Numbered from the stretch's first letter, positions 1-7,994 are shown. The stretch: 12,814 bases of DNA from Candidatus Woesearchaeota archaeon (GCA_003694525.1 RFLK01000062.1:1-12814); one strand, 5' to 3'. Notes: a model not told the origin generated them from the sequence alone. Translations and numbers: made by a program.

Positions 1-1176
1 CCCCGGTTTTGTTTTTTTGAGGGCGAATTGCATATCTTGTATTATGTTCATGAATGTGATGAATGCATCGTAGGGGGAGTCGTATGGGCTGAAGTATTTG
101 TGCACATCGCCATCGTTGAACCATTTTGTGCACATATAATAGAAATGGTCGCTTGTTGTAAGTTTTCTCCAGTTTTCGATAAGTTCTTTGTTCTTGCTTG
201 ATAGCACTTCTTTTCGCATCGAGTAGAGGGATTTTATGGCGGATTGTTGCATTTTGTTTCCAAGCCAGGCTGTTGTGTCGCGCTCAGTGTCTGCCCAGCT
301 TATCGTGTGGGGGACGTCAAGGGAGTCTTTGGGTTTTGTTTTTGCAAGCTCGCTTGGAAGGTGCCAGCTTATGTTGTGGCGAGATAGCTCTTTTGGAAGG
401 TGGCGGAGGAAATTGAATATTCCTGTATCGGCCCACTGGTGTTCTCCGAAAGTTTCGTAGTCCATGAATAGGTTGATGCTATCTCCCAATATTGGAGCAA
501 CCCAGCTTGCAAATTTATCTGCTGTTAAAGGGTGTCCTTCCCAGCTCTTGTTGCTGAATCTGAATGCTATATCGTCTGATAGTCTGTAGTTTTTGAGCAA
601 GAGCCTCATCTTTTTGCATCCGTGCGGAGCGTATACGTAATTTGGAGAGCGCCATCCGAGTATTGAGTCCCATCCTTCTGCAAGTATTGCCTTATAGCCC
701 ATATCTTCCGCTTTTTTTGCGATTTCGTTGTTGTATATCAGCTCTGTGTTTCTGAAGACTTTCGGCTTTTGTTTGAAGTGTTTGCGCACGAGCTTTTTGT
801 GTTCTTTTACTTGGTGGGCGAATTCATCGTGATCGTATAGTGCTGAGAGTGAATGGTGGCTTGTCTCTGATAGGAATTCAATTGCGCCGGTGCTTGCAAG
901 GTCTTTGAAGCTGTCAAGAACTTCAGGGGTGTACTCTTCAAATTGGTTTATTGCTGTTCCGCTTATTGAGTAGCTTGCTTTGAAGTCTTCGTGTTTTGAT
1001 ATCAGGTTTTCTATTACTCTGTTCGCTGGAAGGTAGCATTTGCGGGCTACTTTGCGAGCTATTTCTTTGTTTTTCTTGTGATCAAAATAGTTTTTTCCTT
1101 TGCCTATTTCAAACAGGCTGTATTTTGATAGCCTGTATGGCTGGTGTACTTGAAAGTATAGGCATATGTCTGTCAT
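1..1176 (-). CDS. GH57 alpha-amylase-type glycoside hydrolase (partial, C-terminus off window)
   Basis: Retaining glycoside hydrolase of family GH57, expected to cut or transfer alpha-1,4-glucans in the cytoplasm. The visible 392 codons carry the family's conserved motifs: HQP at residues 11-13 in the first beta strand, SETSHHS near 103-109, FRNTEL with the probable nucleophile E145, DYETFGEH with the probable acid/base D239, and a later WADTERD motif. No signal peptide is seen. The start ATG at 1174-1176 lies just behind a GGGGG Shine-Dalgarno, 39 bp downstream of the glycosyltransferase stop, so the two are probably cotranscribed. The gene has no stop codon before position 1 and continues off the window. 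Family assignment is firm. Whether it is an amylase, a 4-alpha-glucanotransferase or a branching enzyme cannot be settled, but the FRNTEL and DYETFGEH forms resemble the archaeal alpha-amylase group. Confidence 0.9.
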   Translation of the reverse strand, partial: MTDICLYFQVHQPYRLSKYSLFEIGKGKNYFDHKKNKEIARKVARKCYLPANRVIENLISKHEDFKASYSISGTAINQFEEYTPEVLDSFKDLASTGAIEFLSETSHHSLSALYDHDEFAHQVKEHKKLVRKHFKQKPKVFRNTELIYNNEIAKKAEDMGYKAILAEGWDSILGWRSPNYVYAPHGCKKMRLLLKNYRLSDDIAFRFSNKSWEGHPLTADKFASWVAPILGDSINLFMDYETFGEHQWADTGIFNFLRHLPKELSRHNISWHLPSELAKTKPKDSLDVPHTISWADTERDTTAWLGNKMQQSAIKSLYSMRKEVLSSKNKELIENWRKLTTSDHFYYMCTKWFNDGDVHKYFSPYDSPYDAFITFMNIIQDMQFALKKTKPG

Positions 1177-1215
1177 TTTCCCCCTTTTTTTCCTCTTTTT
1201 ATGTCTTCTTTGTTT

Positions 1216-2430
1216 TTAATTATTTGCTATTTGTTCGTATATTCTGCGCACTTTGCGAGCGGGCGCGTCAAGTGTGAACTTTTCAAGCGCAACCTCGCGC
1301 ACTCCGTTCTCTCTCAGCTCTTCTCTTAGAGTGTCATATCGAAGCACTGAGACTATCTTGTTTGCCATCTCGTCTATGTCCCAAAAGTCGACTTTTAGGG
1401 CGTGGTTTAGCACTTCTTGCACTCCGCTCTGTTTGCTGACTATGACTGGAGTGCCGTTCTTTAGCGCTTCGAGAGCTACAAGTCCGAATGGTTCTGCAAC
1501 GCTTGGCATCACGAAAAGATCTGCTCTTTTGAATGCGCGATGCACATCATCGCCCCTCAGCATCCCGGTAAAGACTACCTTGTCGGATATTCCGAGCTCT
1601 GCAGAAAGTCGTATGCATCTCTCAAGCATATCTCCGGATCCTGCAAGTATGAAGTTTGTTTCAGGCTCGTATTCGAGAACTTTTTTTGCGGCTTTCAGGA
1701 AGTGGTCTGGGCCTTTTTGTATTGTCACTCGCCCCAGGAAGAGTACGGTTTTTCCAGGTGCTTTTTCTTCTTCAAGGCTGTGCGCTTTCTCGTCGTGTAT
1801 TCCCCAGTGGACGACTTCTATTTTTTCGGGTTTTATTTTGTAGTGTCGTATTATGTTTTCTTTGCTGAAATTGCTGTTTGTTATTATTTTGTCTGCGGCT
1901 TTGAGTCCTTCCCATTCCGCGTGTGCTATTCTGTGATCGGGGTTTCCTCCGGTTCTGTCGAATTCTGTTGCGTGAAGGTGAACTATGAGTGGCTTTTTGC
2001 TGGCTTTTTTTGCGAGTATTCCTGCCTTGTATGTCATCCAGTCGTGAGCGTGTATGACATCGTGGGGTTCTTCTTTTGCGATTTTGCCCGCTGCGCTTGT
2101 GTATCTTTCTACTTCTTCGAACAAGTCTTTTCCGTAGACTTGTTTTGCCCATCCTCTCTTTGTCTTGTTTATTTTGTACTCGTATGTTGTGCTTGTAAGG
2201 TATGGTGAGAGTGCGCTTTTTATTGCTCGCACTTTGACGTTTTGGGAGATATCTCCTGTTCCTATGAGTTTTACGAATTTTGCTTTTGCTTTTTTTGGAG
2301 CAAATGGCATTATGAAAGTTACTTTTGTTTTTTGTTTTGCAAGTCCTTTTGTAAGTCCATAGCAGGCAGTTCCAAGGCCTCCGCTCTTGTAGGGTGGGAA
2401 TTCCCATCCGAACATTAGCACTCGGATCAT
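1216..2430 (-). CDS. GT4-family glycosyltransferase, glycogen/starch-synthase-like
   Basis: Retaining GT-B glycosyltransferase of about 404 residues. The N-terminal Rossmann domain opens with the glycogen-synthase-type nucleotide-sugar loop KSGGLG (residues 15-20 from the chosen start). The C-terminal GT1/GT4 domain has the LGRVTIQKG strand-loop and the EPFGLVALEAL motif whose glutamates bind the donor. It probably transfers glucose from an NDP-glucose onto a glucan, which fits its place directly upstream of a GH57 hydrolase. The start chosen is the ATG at 2428-2430, which overlaps the TGA of the upstream regulator as ATGA and sits a normal distance after GGGAGGGGAG. A GTG at 2434-2436 would add two residues but touches the SD. 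Donor and acceptor are inferred. A mannosyl- or other glycosyltransferase role is possible. Confidence 0.88.
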   Translation of the reverse strand: MIRVLMFGWEFPPYKSGGLGTACYGLTKGLAKQKTKVTFIMPFAPKKAKAKFVKLIGTGDISQNVKVRAIKSALSPYLTSTTYEYKINKTKRGWAKQVYGKDLFEEVERYTSAAGKIAKEEPHDVIHAHDWMTYKAGILAKKASKKPLIVHLHATEFDRTGGNPDHRIAHAEWEGLKAADKIITNSNFSKENIIRHYKIKPEKIEVVHWGIHDEKAHSLEEEKAPGKTVLFLGRVTIQKGPDHFLKAAKKVLEYEPETNFILAGSGDMLERCIRLSAELGISDKVVFTGMLRGDDVHRAFKRADLFVMPSVAEPFGLVALEALKNGTPVIVSKQSGVQEVLNHALKVDFWDIDEMANKIVSVLRYDTLREELRENGVREVALEKFTLDAPARKVRRIYEQIANN

Positions 2431-2642
2431 TCGCACTCCCCTCCCTTTAGCTTGTATATTTTGACGTATTTGCTGATGAATACTGGCTCTACTTTCCCTG
2501 TTCCTATAAGGTAGATCAGATGGTTTTGCACTGTTCGCCAGGTAAGGCCTGTTGATTGTGATATTTCATTAATTGTGCTTTGCCCTTTTTGCAGGCGTTT
2601 TAGGATGATTTTGCGTATTTGTTCGTGGGTTCGTCTGCCCAT
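2427..2642 (-). CDS. Small winged-helix DNA-binding regulator
   Basis: A 71-residue basic protein consisting almost entirely of one winged helix-turn-helix domain. Residues 6-19 form helix 1 (HEQIRKIILKRLQK), about 22-42 the HTH with a recognition helix around TWRTVQNHLIYL, and about 45-66 a beta wing (GKVEPVFISKYVKIYKL). This resembles short archaeal ArsR/MarR-like transcriptional regulators. It is first in the set with the glycosyltransferase and GH57 genes and overlaps the former by four bases, so it probably controls this polysaccharide operon and possibly itself. An AGGAG Shine-Dalgarno precedes the ATG, and an inverted repeat lies 44 bp upstream. No effector domain is visible, so the signal it senses is unknown. 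Confidence 0.8.
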   Translation of the reverse strand: MGRRTHEQIRKIILKRLQKGQSTINEISQSTGLTWRTVQNHLIYLIGTGKVEPVFISKYVKIYKLKGGECE

Positions 2643-2664
2643 TTTCTCCTGGCTTGTTTTCCCG

Positions 2665-2672
2665 TATTTAAT
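2665..2672 (-). promoter_or_regulatory. Candidate TATA box of the regulator-GT4-GH57 operon
   Basis: Read on the minus strand this is ATTAAATA, centred about 26 nt upstream of the regulator's ATG, the same spacing seen at other genes here. A second AT-rich element on the minus strand at 2710-2718 (ATATATC) could instead drive a transcript with a leader of about 45 nt, which would explain the SD before this gene. Confidence 0.45.
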
Positions 2673-2685
2673 GTTATGTTCAAAC

Positions 2686-2704
2686 TAGGCAGTAGTTATG
2701 CCTA
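2686..2704. promoter_or_regulatory. Inverted repeat, candidate operator of the winged-helix regulator
   Basis: Perfect six-base arms TAGGCA and TGCCTA separated by seven bases, between the two candidate TATA boxes of the regulator gene. Palindromes of this size and position are typical binding sites for dimeric winged-helix regulators. Binding by the adjacent regulator is inferred only from proximity. Confidence 0.4.
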
Positions 2705-2786
2705 AAATAGATATATGTTGGATTTTTAATAGTCATAATATGCGCTCATTATAGCACTATGTTCTGTTTAAATTTGAAGGGGAATT

Positions 2787-2813
2787 AGAATGAGTGTTAC
2801 TATACTTCATTCT
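2787..2813 (-). terminator. Weak hairpin across the end of the PEBP gene
   Basis: Seven-base perfect arms (AGAATGA and TCATTCT) with a 13-base loop span the stop codon of the PEBP gene. On the minus strand no clear T-run follows, so this is a possible transcript-end structure at most. Confidence 0.2.
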
Positions 2814-3247
2814 TGTGCGTGTTTGCGCTTGTATTTTCCGACGAGCTCTGCTTTTTCTATGATGTGCCCCTTCATAGCTTCAAGAAGCTCACTTTTCTCA
2901 GAGCCTTCTGGAAGGTTTAAGGCAGAATCAAGAGCGTAAAGCTTGAAGTAATATCGGTGTGTTCCAGAAGGCGGACAGGGCCCGCCCCAGTCTGTTCGCC
3001 CCCAGCTGTTTTTGCCAAGAATGCCTTTGGGAGACTCTATTATTCTGGTTTCTTTTGGTATGTTCCAGCACACGAGGTGGTCCCAGGTTCCCATTGGGGC
3101 GTCAGGGTCATCTACAATGAGTGCGAAAGATTCTGTGTTTTCAGGGACATCGCTTATCTCAAGTGGAGGAAACGAATCATCGCCCTCGCAAGTGTATTTT
3201 TCAGGTATTGGCTCGCCATCTTTGAACGCTTTGCTTGTCAGTTTCAT
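2807..3247 (-). CDS. PEBP family protein (YbhB/YbcL, Raf-kinase-inhibitor-like)
   Basis: Complete 146-residue member of the phosphatidylethanolamine-binding protein family, of the short prokaryotic YbhB/YbcL type. Both hallmark segments of the anion-binding pocket are present: DDPDAP at residues 46-51 and GPCPPSGTHRY at 89-99, the latter including the conserved histidine. There is no signal peptide, so it is cytoplasmic. In prokaryotes the ligand and physiological role are unknown; the eukaryotic relatives bind phospholipids or kinases. The ATG is preceded by GGGGGG, and the gene follows the CBS-domain gene by 32 bp on the same strand, suggesting cotranscription. Confidence 0.92.
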   Translation of the reverse strand: MKLTSKAFKDGEPIPEKYTCEGDDSFPPLEISDVPENTESFALIVDDPDAPMGTWDHLVCWNIPKETRIIESPKGILGKNSWGRTDWGGPCPPSGTHRYYFKLYALDSALNLPEGSEKSELLEAMKGHIIEKAELVGKYKRKHAQE

Positions 3248-3279
3248 ATTATCCCCCCAATTCTACCTTGCTTTGAAAT

Positions 3280-4134
3280 TTACATATTTCGCCAGTAGTC
3301 CTTGAGCACGTCTTTTATGGTCAGAAGGCCCACTGGCCTCTCAAATCTTGCAAGCACTATGCTGTTTATCCTTGATTTTGCCATGCAGTCAATTGCCTCT
3401 TTTACTTTTCTTCTGGGGGCGATAACGCACAAGTCGGGCTTTTTTGCAAATATTTTGACCGGCAGTTTTGTCTTGCTCCTCTTCTCTGCAACAGTTCCAT
3501 ATCCTGCCTTTTTCCCTCCTTGGTGGCTTGCTTCTCTGGGCATATTCACCCTGTTTGTGTGCCAGAAAAGCTGGTTTTGAATAAGGTCGGTCAAGGAAAG
3601 CATTCCTGATAGCTTATCATTCTCGTCCACTATCGGGAGGTGGTCTATTGAATATTTTACCATAAGGGTTATTGCTTTTGATATGGGCGCATCCTCTGTT
3701 GTGACTATTGGGGTCATTGTTGCAATATCATCGCAAGGGATGTTGTAGTATTTTGAAAGCGCTTTTGCAAGGTCTTTTTGGTGCACTATTCCAAGAAGTT
3801 TTTTCCCTTCAATGACTGGAAGCGCTCTGGCATCTGCTGATACGAATGCTTTTGCCATGGTCTTCTCGTCAGCATCTGGTGCCAGGTGTGGCACGAAAAA
3901 GGGCACTTTGCTTTTGCTTCTTCTTTTAACAACGTTTCCCACTTTTGCACTTTTAAGGTCCACTCTGCTGTTTAGGAGGAATCGTTTCTCGATCATTCCG
4001 ACGAATGATTTTCCTGAAAAGACCGCAGCGCTGTCAGCTCGCGCGCGTCTCATGGCTCCAAGCATTTCAGATATCTTGTTTCCAAGGGTTACTCTAACAT
4101 ACTTTGTCTGTAGAAGTTCTTGAGCAGTTACCAT
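3280..4134 (-). CDS. Four-CBS-domain protein
   Basis: About 284 residues made of four CBS-like repeats and no recognisable catalytic domain. Approximate extents are 10-57, 75-135, 140-195 and 225-284. The clearest repeat units are ARALPVIEGKKLLGIVHQKDL and SIDHLPIVDENDKLSGMLSLTDL; the last, INSIVLARFERPVGLLTIKDVL, closes the protein. CBS pairs usually bind adenosine nucleotides such as AMP, ATP or SAM and act as energy sensors. A basic linker of about 30 residues (roughly 194-223) separates the third and fourth repeats. The start chosen is the ATG at 4132-4134 because GGTGAT, complementary to the 16S rRNA tail, lies a few bases before it. An ATG at 4140 and a GTG at 4143 are alternatives overlapping that SD. 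The partner it regulates is unknown; PEBP follows in the same direction. Confidence 0.87.
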   Translation of the reverse strand: MVTAQELLQTKYVRVTLGNKISEMLGAMRRARADSAAVFSGKSFVGMIEKRFLLNSRVDLKSAKVGNVVKRRSKSKVPFFVPHLAPDADEKTMAKAFVSADARALPVIEGKKLLGIVHQKDLAKALSKYYNIPCDDIATMTPIVTTEDAPISKAITLMVKYSIDHLPIVDENDKLSGMLSLTDLIQNQLFWHTNRVNMPREASHQGGKKAGYGTVAEKRSKTKLPVKIFAKKPDLCVIAPRRKVKEAIDCMAKSRINSIVLARFERPVGLLTIKDVLKDYWRNM

Positions 4135-4178
4135 CAGCATCACCTTTTTTTATATGTGTAAGTTGGATGTTCTTTTGA

Positions 4179-4185
4179 TTTAAAT
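4179..4185 (-). promoter_or_regulatory. Candidate TATA box of the CBS-PEBP operon
   Basis: TTTAAAT centred about 48 nt upstream of the chosen CBS start, implying a leader of roughly 20 nt that would carry the GGTGAT Shine-Dalgarno. It shares a 114-bp divergent region with the ATPase promoter. Confidence 0.5.
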
Positions 4186-4216
4186 GTTTTCTCACTGTTC
4201 TTTGCAGGTCAGGATA

Positions 4217-4226
4217 ATTATAAAAA
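4217..4226 (+). promoter_or_regulatory. TATA box of the Ca2+-ATPase gene (leaderless)
   Basis: ATTATAAAA centred about 27 nt upstream of the ATG at 4249. With archaeal initiation 22-26 nt downstream of the TATA box, transcription would begin at or next to the start codon. No SD is present upstream of the ATG. Confidence 0.6.
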
Positions 4227-4248
4227 AGAAAGCACCCATTCTTATTTG

Positions 4249-6852
4249 ATGCCTGATTTTCACAAGCTGTCCGCAAAAGAGGTGCTCTCAAGGCTTGGCG
4301 TGAGCGAAGGCGGTCTTTCAACTCAAGAGGCCCAAGAGCGTCTTAAAAAGTACGGTTTGAATAGGATTCGCAAGAAGAAAAAGGTTCACCCTATTGTGAT
4401 CTTCATTGATCAGTTCAAGAGTCCTATGGTGTGGATTCTTCTTCTTGCAATGGCAGTATCCTTGATTGTCAGCGAATACATTGATTTCTATGTTATTGGC
4501 GCGATTGTGGTGATTAATGCGGTTTTGGGATTCGCTCAGGAATACCGTGCAGAGCGCGCCATTGAGGCTCTCAAGAAGATGACTTCTCTAAAGGCCACAG
4601 TTTTGCGTGGAGGGCGCGAGGTTAGGATAGACTCAGAGCTTGTAGTTCCAGGTGATATAATTCTGCTTGAGACTGGCGATAAGGTTCCCGCTGATGCGCG
4701 CATAATAGAGCTTATGAATTTGCAGACTCAGGAGGCTTCTCTAACTGGGGAGTCAACTCCTGTAAAGAAGACGTCTGAGCCTGTCGAGGGTGATGTTGCT
4801 GTTGCAGATCGCAAGAATATGGTCTTTGCTGGAACGATCGTGACCAAAGGCCATGCCCGCGCTGTTGTTGTTGCAACTGGTATGAATTCTGAGATTGGAA
4901 AGATTGCAGGTATGATTCAGGAGGCAAAGACAGAGCCCACGCCTCTTCAAGTTCGTCTCAAAAAGTTAAGCGTTCTGATGGGTGTTGCAGTTGTTTTCAT
5001 AGCAATTGTTATGTTTATTGCAAGGTTTTGGTTATTTGATGAGCCTCTAACGCAGACTCTTTTGATGGCAATAGCTCTTGCAGTTGCGGCAATTCCAGAG
5101 GGCCTTCCTGCAGTTGTGACTGTGGGTTTTTCAATGGGCGTTCAGCGCCTTGCAAGAAAAAGAGCTCTTGTGCGCCATCTTCCAAGTGTCGAGACTCTGG
5201 GCGCGTGTACTGTGATATGTTCTGATAAGACAGGGACTATGACTCACAATGAGATGACTGTAAGAAAGCTTTACGTGAACGAGTCAGTTGTTCAGGTCTC
5301 AGGAGTTGGGTATTCGCCTGAAGGGTCTTTTTCTCAGAGGCCTGAAAGATTCAGAATGCTTCTGGTGATAGGCGCTCTTAACAACAATTCCAAGGTTCGC
5401 AAGGAGGGTGATCGTTGGGTTGTAATTGGTGATCCTACTGAGGCTGCGCTGATTGTGAGCGCCCGAAAGGCAGGCCTTGATATCGAGAGGCTTCACAAGT
5501 CCCACTTGCGCGTAGGGGAGGTCGAGTTTACAAGCGAGCGCAAGCGTATGACGACAATTCACGAGGTTGATGGCAAGAAGGTTGCATACACGAAGGGAGC
5601 TCCAGAAGTTGTCTTGAAGCTTTGCAACAGGATTCTTGTAAATGGCAGGGTGCGCAGATTGACTTCAAAGGATAGGAATGAGATTCTTGAGATGAATGAC
5701 GAGTTTGCAAGAAATGCCCTGCGTGTTCTAGGTTTTGCTTACAAGGAAGCGGATGGCAAGGGGGACGTTGAAAAGAATATGGTTTGGGTGGGCCTGCAGG
5801 CGATGATAGACCCTCCAAGGGCTGAGGTTAAGGCAGCAGTTGAAAAGTGTAAGACTGCTGGCATTAAGGTTGTTATGATAACAGGTGATTACATAGAGAC
5901 AGCAAAGGCAATTGCAAGGGATATAGGCTTATCCGGCAGGGCTATAACCGGAGTGGAGCTTGAGAGCATTGACAATCTTGAAGAGTACGTCGATGATATT
6001 GCAATTTATGCCAGGACTAATCCTGAGCACAAGTTGAGGATAGTTAATGCGTTGAAGAAGAAGGGGCACATTGTTGCTATGACTGGTGATGGGGTGAATG
6101 ATGCTCCTGCAATAAAGCGCGCTGATTTGGGTGTTGCGATGGGGATTACTGGGACGGACGTTGCAAAGGAGGCAAGCGAGATGGTGTTGGCAGATGACAA
6201 CTTTGCAACAATAGTCTCGGCAGTTGAGGAAGGGCGGCGCATATATGACAATATAAGAAAGTATTTTGCATATCTTGTTGGTTGCAATATTGGTGAGGTG
6301 TTTCTTCTTGTGATTGCGATGATGTTGGGTTTGCCCTTGCCTCTCATCGCTATTCAGATATTGTGGATTAATCTTGCAACAGACGGGCTTCCTGCGCTTG
6401 CTTTGGGTGTTGATCCTGCAAGTCCTAATATTATGAGACGGCCTCCCAGAAGGCCCGGTGAGAATATTTTTGAGGGAATGGTTCATTATGTTTTTGTATT
6501 TCCTCTGATCTTGGCAATTTCGGCTATTTGGCTCTTTGATCATTATCTTCCATTTGGCATTGATCAGGCGCGAACTGTCGCTTTCACATCAGTTGTGTTT
6601 TTTGAATTGTTTGCAGCGATAAGTTGCAGGTCTCTTGAAGAGCCAGTATTCAAGGTTGGAGTTTTGAGGAACAAGTGGCTGTTGCTTGCAGTTGCAGTAT
6701 CTTTGGGCTTGCAGGTTCTGATTTTGAGCGTGCCTTTTTTTGAGGGCGTGTTTAGAGTAACTTCGCTCTCGCTCGCTCAATGGATGTTTGCAGCGGCTGC
6801 TGCATTTGTTGGTTTTGTTTACTTAGAATTGCACAAGCTTATCGCAAGGTGA
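4249..6852 (+). CDS. P2A-type Ca2+-transporting P-type ATPase
   Basis: Complete 867-residue cation pump of the SERCA-like P2A class, moving Ca2+ out across the membrane at the cost of ATP. The order is canonical: N-terminal cation-ATPase domain, M1-M2, actuator domain with TGES at 166-169, M3-M4 with PEGLP (E284), phosphorylation site CSDKTGTMTHNE (D326), nucleotide domain with KGAPE (K449), hinge GDGVNDAP at 613-620, then M5-M10. All the Ca2+ ligands known from SERCA sites I and II have counterparts: E284 in M4, N680 and E683 in M5, N708, T711 and D712 in M6, and E786 in M8, so two ions per cycle are plausible. The ATG at 4249 is preferred over the TTG at 4246 because it fits the TATA spacing. 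It appears monocistronic. Other divalent cations are possible but less likely. Confidence 0.95.
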   Translation: MPDFHKLSAKEVLSRLGVSEGGLSTQEAQERLKKYGLNRIRKKKKVHPIVIFIDQFKSPMVWILLLAMAVSLIVSEYIDFYVIGAIVVINAVLGFAQEYRAERAIEALKKMTSLKATVLRGGREVRIDSELVVPGDIILLETGDKVPADARIIELMNLQTQEASLTGESTPVKKTSEPVEGDVAVADRKNMVFAGTIVTKGHARAVVVATGMNSEIGKIAGMIQEAKTEPTPLQVRLKKLSVLMGVAVVFIAIVMFIARFWLFDEPLTQTLLMAIALAVAAIPEGLPAVVTVGFSMGVQRLARKRALVRHLPSVETLGACTVICSDKTGTMTHNEMTVRKLYVNESVVQVSGVGYSPEGSFSQRPERFRMLLVIGALNNNSKVRKEGDRWVVIGDPTEAALIVSARKAGLDIERLHKSHLRVGEVEFTSERKRMTTIHEVDGKKVAYTKGAPEVVLKLCNRILVNGRVRRLTSKDRNEILEMNDEFARNALRVLGFAYKEADGKGDVEKNMVWVGLQAMIDPPRAEVKAAVEKCKTAGIKVVMITGDYIETAKAIARDIGLSGRAITGVELESIDNLEEYVDDIAIYARTNPEHKLRIVNALKKKGHIVAMTGDGVNDAPAIKRADLGVAMGITGTDVAKEASEMVLADDNFATIVSAVEEGRRIYDNIRKYFAYLVGCNIGEVFLLVIAMMLGLPLPLIAIQILWINLATDGLPALALGVDPASPNIMRRPPRRPGENIFEGMVHYVFVFPLILAISAIWLFDHYLPFGIDQARTVAFTSVVFFELFAAISCRSLEEPVFKVGVLRNKWLLLAVAVSLGLQVLILSVPFFEGVFRVTSLSLAQWMFAAAAAFVGFVYLELHKLIAR

Positions 6853-6890
6853 GCGGTTAAAGCTTTGGAATTAGAATTCGAGAATTTAGT

Positions 6891-7373
6891 TCAAGCTCTG
6901 CGTTTGGGTTTTCTTCCTCTCTTTTTTTTCGTTGCTCTTTTTTTGATTTTTTTTGTTGACGTTATCTTCTCATCGATCTCACGGCTGACATCTTCTATTG
7001 GTTTCAAGTAGTAAGTCTTGCTTTTTCTCTCGCTCTCTTCGGGCTGCACGCTGATTAGTGAGATGACAGTTCCGCACACGCTTACAAGCACTCCAAAACT
7101 GAATGGCAACAGCTCTCTTGTGATTGCAAATGTGAACACAAGGTCTGCCAGTGCTCCGGTGAAAAATATGGTTGAGAAGAGGTATGCCCAATCTTCTTCA
7201 AGCCATAGTCCGAAGAGTATTAAAGGCGCAAAGCCGATTGCGAGAAGTAATACTATTATTTGAATGGAAGCCCACGTTGTCATTTGAGTCTCAATGAGCA
7301 ATGCTGTTAGTAGCGAGAGGCCCAGGAGTATTATTGTGACCGTTGCTTTTATGGTGTCTTCTTTGATTTGCAT
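6891..7373 (-). CDS. Four-helix membrane protein with basic AT-hook-like tail
   Basis: Not a recognised family. The 160-residue product has four hydrophobic segments (about 10-27, 34-57, 62-84 and 91-108) followed by a hydrophilic tail of some 50 residues. The tail ends in a dense lysine/arginine run containing KKRGRKPKRRA, which resembles an AT-hook (normally RGRP) with K in place of P. With four helices and no cleavable signal, both ends would face the cytoplasm and the basic tail could touch DNA, RNA or ribosomes; this is inference. The ATG at 7371-7373 has a GGGGG Shine-Dalgarno, and a TATA-like element lies at 7415-7423. It converges with the Ca2+-ATPase gene, with a 38-bp gap. Confidence 0.8.
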   Translation of the reverse strand: MQIKEDTIKATVTIILLGLSLLTALLIETQMTTWASIQIIVLLLAIGFAPLILFGLWLEEDWAYLFSTIFFTGALADLVFTFAITRELLPFSFGVLVSVCGTVISLISVQPEESERKSKTYYLKPIEDVSREIDEKITSTKKIKKRATKKKRGRKPKRRA

Positions 7374-7414
7374 TTTATTCCCCCTTCTTGGTGTGTTTTG
7401 CTGCTCTTCTTCGC

Positions 7415-7423
7415 TTAATATAT
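7415..7423 (-). promoter_or_regulatory. Candidate TATA box of the basic-tail membrane protein gene
   Basis: Minus-strand ATATATTAA about 46 nt before the start codon, giving an expected leader of about 20 nt that contains the SD. Confidence 0.45.
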
Positions 7424-7464
7424 TTTTCTATTCTTAAGGAGTAACAAGGAATTGGTTTCAAGAA

Positions 7465-7908
7465 TTATTCTGTTTCAATATCTTTATTTGATCTTGTTAC
7501 TGTAACTGTGGCCTTTAGGAGTTTTGTCTCGCTCCTCTCTTTTTTTAGCAGTACTTTGTAAGTTCCTCTCTCTGCGGGTATGTTGGTAAATGTTATGGTT
7601 TTCAGAGCAGCGTCGTTTTTCTTTGTTGTTACGTACGTTGTTGTTTTATGTTCGGATCCGGTAGGGGATAATAGTGTGGCGCTTATCTTGTTTGCGCCTG
7701 GGCTTCCTGTTGTTGAGAAGTGAACTGTTATTATGAAATCGTAATTTTCAGCGTTTCCGCTAAGGGGGACATCTATGCTTGCAGTTCTTCCGCGTATGTG
7801 CTCTGTTGTTTGGTATACTATTGGCTGGCACGCTGATACTATTAGCAGGGCAGAGGCCAATAGCACAAAGGTTGCCGTTTTCAGTAGATATTTTTTGCTT
7901 TCTCGCAT
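7465..7908 (-). CDS. Small lipoprotein, probably beta-sandwich
   Basis: A 147-residue predicted lipoprotein of unknown function. Residues 1-26 are a lipoprotein signal peptide: MRESKK basic head, hydrophobic core, then the lipobox VSAC with the lipid-bearing Cys at 27. The mature part (about 120 residues) is rich in Thr, Ser, Lys and alternating beta-strand patterns, with a GSPG turn and no further cysteine, suggesting one small extracellular beta domain. It would be anchored on the outer face of the membrane. It is transcribed away from the thioredoxin reductase gene. The ATG at 7906-7908 has no good SD; AT-rich sequence at about 7934-7941 could serve as its TATA box. Confidence 0.8.
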   Translation of the reverse strand: MRESKKYLLKTATFVLLASALLIVSACQPIVYQTTEHIRGRTASIDVPLSGNAENYDFIITVHFSTTGSPGANKISATLLSPTGSEHKTTTYVTTKKNDAALKTITFTNIPAERGTYKVLLKKERSETKLLKATVTVTRSNKDIETE

Positions 7909-7994
7909 ATTGTTTAAAGTCTGTTTTTATTCCTTTAATTATTTTTTTAGTGGTTCAGGGTTTGTTGAATGTTACTTTAAGGTCATTCCAAAGC

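Noticed and set aside
1540..2208. Long plus-strand frame of 222 codons inside the glycosyltransferase
   Set aside because: The opposite frame encodes a full GT4 enzyme with all motifs; the plus frame is Cys/Phe/Tyr/Val-rich, as expected from a complementary strand.
2790..2942. Plus-strand 50-residue frame starting behind a GGGG-rich SD-like sequence
   Set aside because: It is antisense to the PEBP gene, its composition follows the reverse of that gene, and the TATA-like TTTAAAT upstream is at about 20 nt, not 26-28.
5929..6543. Minus-strand 204-codon frame inside the Ca2+-ATPase gene
   Set aside because: Antisense to the conserved hinge and transmembrane region of the pump; composition is low-complexity and matches no family.
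6853..6890. Possible hairpin (AGCTT...AAGCT) between the ATPase and the basic-tail membrane protein
   Set aside because: The stem is only five base pairs with a long loop and no T-run, so it is not a convincing terminator.
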